Source of the DNA: Nemertoderma westbladi
Taxonomy: Eukaryota > Xenacoelomorpha > Nemertodermatida > Nemertodermatidae
Direction: 5' to 3'
DNA length: 64,000 nucleotides
Assembly: GCA_032718475.1 (NCBI GenBank)
Contig: JAUCBJ010007512.1
Span: 54,736 to 118,735, forward strand
This document shows, in pieces, positions 62,902-64,000 of this stretch. The notes under the pieces were generated by a model. That model ran no database searches. It was given only the letters and a program-made list of their open reading frames with translations, and was not told the origin of the DNA. Made by a program: the position numbers and the translations under genes. Within the stretch, counting starts at the first letter, position 1. Each line of letters starts with the position of its first letter.

Positions 62902-64000
62902 TTTTATTTTAGATTTAGACTGTTTTATATATTTTATTTTAGAGTTAGACTGTTTTAGTTTTATATATTTTATTTTAGAGTTAGACTGTTTTATATATTT
63001 TATTTTAGATTTAAACTGTTTTATATATTTTATTTTAGAGTTAGACTGTTTTATATATTTTATTTTAGAGTTAGACTGTTTTAGTTTTATATATTCTATT
63101 TTAGAGTTAAACTGTTTTATATCTTATATTTTAGAGTTAGACTGTTTTATATATTTTATTTTAGAGTCAGACTGTTTTATATATTTTATTTTAGAGTTAG
63201 ACTGTTTTAGTTTATATATTTTATTTTAGAGTTAGACTGTTTTAGTTTTATATATTTTATTTTAGATTTAGACTGTTTTATATATTTTATTTTAGAGTTA
63301 GACTGTTTTAGTTTTATATATTCTATTTTAGAGTTAGACTGTTTTATATATTATATTTTAGAGTTAGACTGTTTTATATATTTTATTTTAGAGTCAGACT
63401 GTTTTAGTTTTATATATTTTATTTTAGATTTAGACTGTTTTATATATTTTATTTTAGAGTTAGACTGTTTTATATATTTATTTTAGAGTTAGACAGTTTT
63501 AGTTTATATATTTTATTTTAGAGTTAGACTGTTTTATATATTTTATTTTAGATTTAAACTGTTTTATATATTTTATTTTAGAGTTAGACTGTTTTAGTTT
63601 TATATATTCTATTTTAGAGTTAGACTGTTTTATATATTATATTTTAGAGTTAGACTGTTTTATATATTTTATTTTAGAGTCAGACTGTTTTAGTTTTATA
63701 TATTTTATTTTAGATTTAGACTGTTTTATATATTTTATTTTAGAGTTAGACTGTTTTATATATTTATTTTAGAGTTAGACAGTTTTAGTTTATATATTTT
63801 ATTTTAGAGTTAGACTGTTTTAGTTTTATATATTTTATTTTAGATTTAGACTGTTTTATATATTTTATTTTAGAGTTAGACTGTTTTATATATTTATTTT
63901 AGAGTTAGACAGTTTTAGTTTATATATTTCATTTTAGAGTTAGACTGTTTTATATATTTTATTTTAGATTTAAACTGTTTTATATATTTTATTTTAGAGT
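62902..64000 (+). repeat. 30-bp A/T-rich satellite, right part (runs off the window)
   Basis: Same unit as 61160-62220. Several multi-unit blocks recur with the same order of variants, for example around 63190, 63480 and 63770, pointing to higher-order duplication. Confidence 0.93.

Noticed and set aside
62855-63229. 124-codon Phe/Ile/Leu-rich frame
   Set aside because: Runs from the MITE end into the 30-bp satellite; composition is set by the repeat.

Overview
The window is nuclear DNA from an invertebrate animal. It holds spliced exons, LINE, BEL/Pao, SINE and MITE elements, many minisatellites and A/T-rich spacers. A tunicate or other deuterostome is my best guess. The mitochondrial-derived block at 9.3-13.1 kb carries a T/G-rich nad4 strand that reads TGA as Trp and uses AGA/AGG. 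One AGA falls where nad4 often has Gly, which fits the ascidian code, but this is not decisive. The frequent AGGCCTA and ACCGGTA words are only a general impression.

Host genes are sparse. The first coding exon of a kinesin-2 subunit (KIF3A type) lies at 3821-4276 (+) and ends in a clean splice donor; no later exon was recognised. Two phase-compatible exons of an unidentified gene lie on the minus strand at 28616-28777 and 25617-25743. One exon with a single EF-hand loop lies at 52080-52234 (-). A possible small secreted peptide gene lies at 56162-56398 (-).

Most of the rest is mobile or tandem DNA. 1-7 kb: a tRNA-derived SINE, an inverted pair of 10-bp minisatellites, a 992-bp MULE-like element with long terminal inverted repeats and a 9-bp target duplication, and a 784-bp tandem duplication containing fold-back repeats. 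7-13 kb: a dispersed repeat, then mitochondrial DNA (about 3.6 tandem units, 16S rRNA, broken nad4). 14-17.4 kb: a 5'-truncated, frameshifted LINE inside a fold-back repeat. 18.8-20.4 kb: a 28-bp minisatellite. 20.9-22.5 kb: a repeat with palindromic ends, related to 37.3-38.6 kb. 23.4-24.8 kb: a 38-bp minisatellite. 26.5-27.2 kb: a 68-bp minisatellite. 29.7-36.0 kb: a 55-bp minisatellite split by a LINE with an intact 1106-codon ORF. 36.3-37.3 kb: a fragment of a piggyBac-like repeat and a small hairpin MITE. 40.7-48.9 kb: a BEL/Pao gag-pol frame broken by two TGA codons. 52.3-55.2 kb: a second LINE lineage inserted beside the EF-hand exon. 57.1-59.5 kb: dispersed repeats and a TTAA-flanked piggyBac-like element. 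61.2-64 kb: a 30-bp A/T-rich satellite interrupted by a TA-flanked MITE.

Two themes stand out. Several unrelated elements have inverted ends built from short tandem repeats, as in fold-back elements. Transposons here often sit inside tandem arrays, where the interrupted repeat lets the insertion be read to the base.
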